Origin: Helochares maculicollis
Taxonomy: Eukaryota > Arthropoda > Insecta > Coleoptera > Hydrophilidae
NCBI GenBank assembly: GCA_033557835.1
Contig: JAWQRO010000155.1
Span: 1 to 52,143, forward strand
Reading direction: 5' to 3'
DNA length: 52,143 bases
Below, in pieces: positions 47,728 through 52,143 of this stretch. Below the pieces are notes generated by a model, which was not told the origin of the DNA, did not search any database, and saw nothing but the letters and a program-made list of their open reading frames with translations. The position numbers and the translations under genes are program-made. Every line of letters begins with the position of its first letter. Position 1 is the stretch's first letter.

Positions 47728-50700
47728 TTCTCATAAATTATACCACGAGAAGTATGAATAGCCAATTTTTATTTAGAATGTAAATTTCGGGTCGGAGCAT
47801 AATTTTTTTTTAATAACATATTTTATCTAGATTGTGCAACGAATATGAAATAAGTCTTAATTACTTTTGTGGCTGGATTTTTGTTGTTTACAGCACATCG
47901 TAGATTATTTAATGACTTGCCGCGTTTGATCTATTTTTATAAATGATATCACGTTTAGGTGAGTTTATAGAAAATTATGCAAAGGGAATAATAATCAGAT
48001 ACAATTAGTAATGAGTCGATAAACATCCCAATCCTACGTAAAATGAAAATTTAAGCTATCGATAATATACATTTGCGTAGTGCTATATTACAAGTATTCT
48101 TTATTTCCAATTGCCCTCATAATTATTATCAAAAGATATAATTTAACTTTTGTGGAATCTATAATAAACTCTGAAGTACAAATATGCAATGCGATTGAAG
48201 AAATTTAGATACAAGTTTTGAACAGAATGTAAGTAATCCAAATTATGTTTGAAAACATTTCGAGGGTGCCCCGTCAGATAACTTAATGATTATCAACCAC
48301 CCAGGCTATAATGATTTCCTCATTGTTTCAGTAAATAAATACTCCAAATGTATTTAATTATAAAAAATACACCCCATATATTAGTCATATATTTTTCTTT
48401 AATAAATGACGGTCTTGTAAAAATTGTATACTACAAAGAAGTTTTAAAACAAAAGAGGCAAGCTTAAGGAAAATCCCAACTCATTAAGTCGCTTGTGCCC
48501 TCTAGAATTGCAGGAAGGGAATAAAACTTCAGTACAGAGATTGATGTGGTTCCAATTTTAAACAGATTCCTTTGTTTTGCCTTCACACAAAACATCCACT
48601 GCGACAGAGAATTGACTTAGCTTTGAATAATAAATACAGTGGAAAGAGAGAGGGGGAAGTTCATTAATTTTTATAGGCTTTGCATCATTAGTCTTTTTTA
48701 CTTTGTTTTCGAGATTTCAACAGTTTTTTGCCCTGTCATCAAAAATCAATTTAACGTTTCTTAAGTAAGGGCTCCGGGATGTGTCTATTTGCCCGCAAAC
48801 CTTCAGCGTAAACACGAGGAATTTTCAATGAAGCTAGAACGACTTAGTGCGCTCATAACTTAAGCGGAATTTAATTTTAAATTTGCTTTTTTATTGTAAT
48901 GAGAAGAATGGGTAAAACCACTTAGCAGTTTCAACGTATCCCAGACAGTAACGTTCTAAAGTTTATGCGGACGGGCTGTGTGTGTTTGCAGTCCCATTTC
49001 GGCAGAGAACTTGGTGAAGGGATGGGAAAGGCTGTTGCCATTGTCGCTGTACATTAAGCACAAAAAGCTGCGGAAAGCTCTTCTGCCTTCGGAGCAATCA
49101 AAGTCCGCGCAGACACACTCAAATACTAAAACTTTAATTCACAGTACATGCATTTCCTCTACGTTCACGGCGATTGTTGTCTTTTACGATTGAAAGGATA
49201 ACAATTTTGGTAGGGAAAATGGCTTCAGGACGGTTTTACAATTAGTTGAGAGGTCTTAGAGTCTTAGAAACGAGGCGACTCAAGCCGGGTAGAAAGGTAA
49301 TAAGCGGAAGAATATTTACTCGTAAAATATCTTGAAAGACGAGCGAATATAGATGTATAAGGTTTTAGGAGTAGGTACGTATACAGAGATATTCTTATTT
49401 ATTTTGCAGAGCAGGGAAATATTCCAAACAAACTTCATTATAATACGGCAAGGATTCTTCGGAAATGTTCGGTAAACTAGACGTGTACTTCTCAAGTTTT
49501 CGGATGAGCAAATGGAACAGTTTTAGCAAACTTAGAGAATTTTAAATAAGTACGGTTATAAAGTTTTCATTGCGAGTTTGTGGGTTCCAACTAGAGGCAC
49601 AAATCACTAAAATTTTTGTTCGTCATAGATTTTGATAGTTCTTTGATAGTCTTGGGATAAAATTGAAGAGCTGGAGTGATTCCATTTAACACTTTCGTAT
49701 TTATTACTTAACAAGATAGTGTTTAGTACTATAATACTTGGTGGTAAGGTTTTCATATTTGATTATTTCTAATGAAATGCTCATGAGGCACAAAAAAGAG
49801 ATAATGTTTCATTCAAGACATTTGTTTTATAACCACTTAAAAATATTAGAGGGGTCAGTAAGGCTTTTATAAATGATATTGATGTTTTATAGTATTATTC
49901 TGAAGGAAAAATTTTAAAATTTTGTAAAAACTCTTTCGCTTGGTGGACTTTTTAATAATGACATAACGAAGAAAGTTGTAGATTTGTAGCATAAGGTCAC
50001 ATAAGTTTTACTCTATATTGTATGAAAACAAAATTTTAAAACTTTGATAGCAGAACTTTGCACTTTTACAAGTGCACCTAAATTTCAGCAATCTTAGAAA
50101 CGTAAATAAAGGCATCAGAGCTCGATAGCTTGAATATGCTTTAGACGTAATATTTTGATCGTTTGGTAATGTTACAAAATGTTTTTAAATTAATGTTATA
50201 TCTTACACAGAATCTCACAGTTGGTACCATGCTCAAAACGTCTCAATATCAAAAAGCAAGTAGTGTAAATTAAAATGCTAGTAGTTCAAATAATGTAAGA
50301 ATTAAATTCATGAAAATATGAAAATTGCAGAAAACGCTTATCGAGAGTGCAATTGATGAGTTACAGTGTGCGAAAATGGCAAAAACTATGCTGGCGAGCA
50401 AGATTATATTATAAATTGCTTTATTATTATTTAAAACTGAAACTGAAGCTAAAATTGTTGCATGGCAAACCCAGAAGAACTTGTTGATTGGAATGAGTCA
50501 TCTTAAACCCATCAATATTGAAACAAGAATAAAGAGAGTGATATTATTTAAACATGATGATTTTGTTGAGAATTGGAACAGAAAACACAAGCTATAGAGT
50601 ATATTTACATACCAACAATAATAGATAATGCTTAGCATAAACTGAAAAGAGAATCGGATATTATTTAATAAAAACAAAATCCTAATATCATAAATTGTAA

Positions 50701-51559
50701 ATACCAAATATAAAAATTATTGACTTAAAAAGTGGGCATTAGAGCAACAAAGCCATATAAACAGCTTTAAGGGATTTTAATGCTAAAACTGTATAAAAAT
50801 GTGGAGAAACTTAGAAACTGAAGAATGCACTAGTTGGAAAAGACCTTATAATTGAAACATGAAGAGATCTAAAGACATGATTACAGTTAATTAGAAATAA
50901 TACACGTGTAGTGAGAGCTTGGTTTTAGTCAATGTACTGACTAAAAACAAAAATTAGCTCAGACATGTTACAGAAATGTGGAAATTTTATATTGATAAAC
51001 GTAGGGGTCTTACGTATAAAAATTGGTGTTATACAGACAGCTCTGAAAAAAGAAGTAGGTCGAGGCTGTAAAAATTTTAGATTACCGAGGACTCACAAGG
51101 GATCATTTTTAAAAATACAATTATTCTATCATAGTTTAAGTTTCTATGAAAAGATATGAATGTTTATAGTCAGAAGTGGAAAAGAATGCTTCATAAATGA
51201 CTCTCTTAGCTTGTCTTTTTTAAGTATTCATACAAAATAACAAAATTATTATTCTTGATTTTGGTCCCAAGCGTAGTCCTATTTACTTACCGTTTTAAAA
51301 TTCACACTATACTTTACATGTATGGTCCAGTTTGTCGCTAAAAGAACTCAATTTGAAAAATCAAACAGAAATTTGTAGTTGCGAAAAGTGTTATATGCTG
51401 TCAGGGTTAACATTTTTGTTTGTGTCTTCTAGAAAATATTTTAAAACAAGGCTGAAAATTATATTCTATGATGTTATGATTACGTTGCTTACGAAATTTA
51501 CTCTAAAATTTTCATTCCTTTGTTAAATATTAAGTTTCAAGCAATGTTATTGAGATATA
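47728..51559. other. 3.8 kb without a recognised gene
   Basis: AT-rich. A GC-richer patch at about 48,960-49,190 is open for 71 codons on the plus strand and has an acceptor-like TGTGTGTTTGCAG, but no family or partner exon is recognised. Confidence 0.35.
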
Positions 51560-52143
51560 TTGGGTTGGCAACTAAGTAATTGCGGATTTCACTCATCGAT
51601 GGCTTCCGTTGAATTTTTAGGTTTACAGACGTAGTACAAATGTAACACACATTTTGTTATTTGATAGTTGGCAATTTAGCTCTCAATCAGTAAAAATTTT
51701 TTTTTGATCGGTTGCGTAGTTTTCGTTTGGCCTTTGTTAAAAAATGGAAAATCAAAAGAAACATTTTCGTCATATTTTGTATTTTTATTTCCGCAAAGGG
51801 AGAAACGCATCGCAAGCTCATAGAAAGTTATGTGCTGTTTATGGTGACGAAGCCTTAAAAGAACGGCAGTACCAATATTGGTGTGGATGACGTCCTAATC
51901 AAAGCAATAATCGATTCGGATCATCACAGTACAACACGTGAGATTGCAGAGAAGCAAAATGTATCACATACATGCATTGAAAATAACTTAAAACGACTTG
52001 GTTATGTTCGAAAACTCGATACATGGGTTCCTCACGAACTGAAAGAAACGCATTTAATGCAACGCATTAACAGCTGCGATTTCCTAAAGAAACATAATTT
52101 AAATGATCCATTTTTAAAACGACTAATAACTGGCGATAAAGAA
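51560..52143 (+). mobile_element. Mariner (DD34D), 5' part, cut by the window edge
   Basis: The left terminal repeat ATTGGGTTGGCAACTAAGTA follows a TA at 51,558-51,559 and is of a widespread mariner type. The transposase starts at ATG 51,744 with MENQKKHFRHILYFYFRKGR and reads to YQYWCG and a TGA at 51,888. It resumes in another frame at 51,886 (DVLIKAIIDSDHHSTTREIA), through SHTCIENNLKRLGY and DTWVPHELKE, to ITGDKE at the window end, where the first catalytic aspartate is present. The join skips the usual segment after the first helix-turn-helix, so an internal deletion of roughly 60 bases caused the frame change. The rest lies outside the window. Confidence 0.92.

Noticed and set aside
1..52143. 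CRISPR arrays, bacterial operons, viral genes and rRNA
   Set aside because: None was seen. The tandem arrays have no spacer-repeat pattern and gene structure is eukaryotic.

Overview
The window looks like nuclear DNA from an arthropod, most likely an insect. It is AT-rich and gene-poor. Its genes are split by short introns (55-150 bp) with GT-AG borders and have AATAAA-type poly(A) signals. It is scattered with decayed mariner (Tc1/mariner, DD34D) transposons and tandem repeats. Nothing bacterial, viral or organellar was recognised. A beetle is possible, but that is only a guess from the overall character; the sequence does not fix the order.

Left half (1-39,800): no intact conventional gene was recognised. 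It holds four decayed mariner copies on either strand (about 596-1760, 6157-7380, 13,876-14,857, 27,954-29,165) and two terminal fragments (15,313-15,503 and 26,084-26,340). It also has a seven-copy array of a ~234-bp satellite (16,312-17,947), a 48-bp minisatellite inside a long open frame (27,292-27,495), a diverged direct duplication of ~0.8-1 kb (34,748-36,527) and a very G-rich island (2405-2549). Weak splice-bounded exon candidates lie at 36,732-36,802 and 37,500-37,946 on the minus strand.

Right half (40,500-47,730): a tandem cluster of three paralogous genes, all on the minus strand, transcribed in the order C (47,727-46,964), B (46,504-45,822), A (41,242-40,571). Each encodes a secreted protein of 182-191 residues: a signal-peptide exon, then a domain with two conserved cysteines, an LPxG(T/S/N)Y motif and a KW(Y/F)A motif. 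This resembles the insect DUF1091 / MD-2-like family. Genes A and C have three exons; B has lost the second intron. The 4.6 kb between B and A holds four copies of a ~260-275-bp repeat that looks, by eye, like decayed and amplified exon 2 of the same family. A 988-bp mariner sits in a TA of that array; sibling repeats show the empty site, and its 5' end is duplicated in tandem.

Right edge: a sixth mariner locus begins at about 51,560 and runs off the window. The three secreted-protein genes probably serve related extracellular roles after local duplication, but no function can be read from the sequence. All transposases seen are broken by stops, frameshifts, deletions or lost catalytic aspartates.
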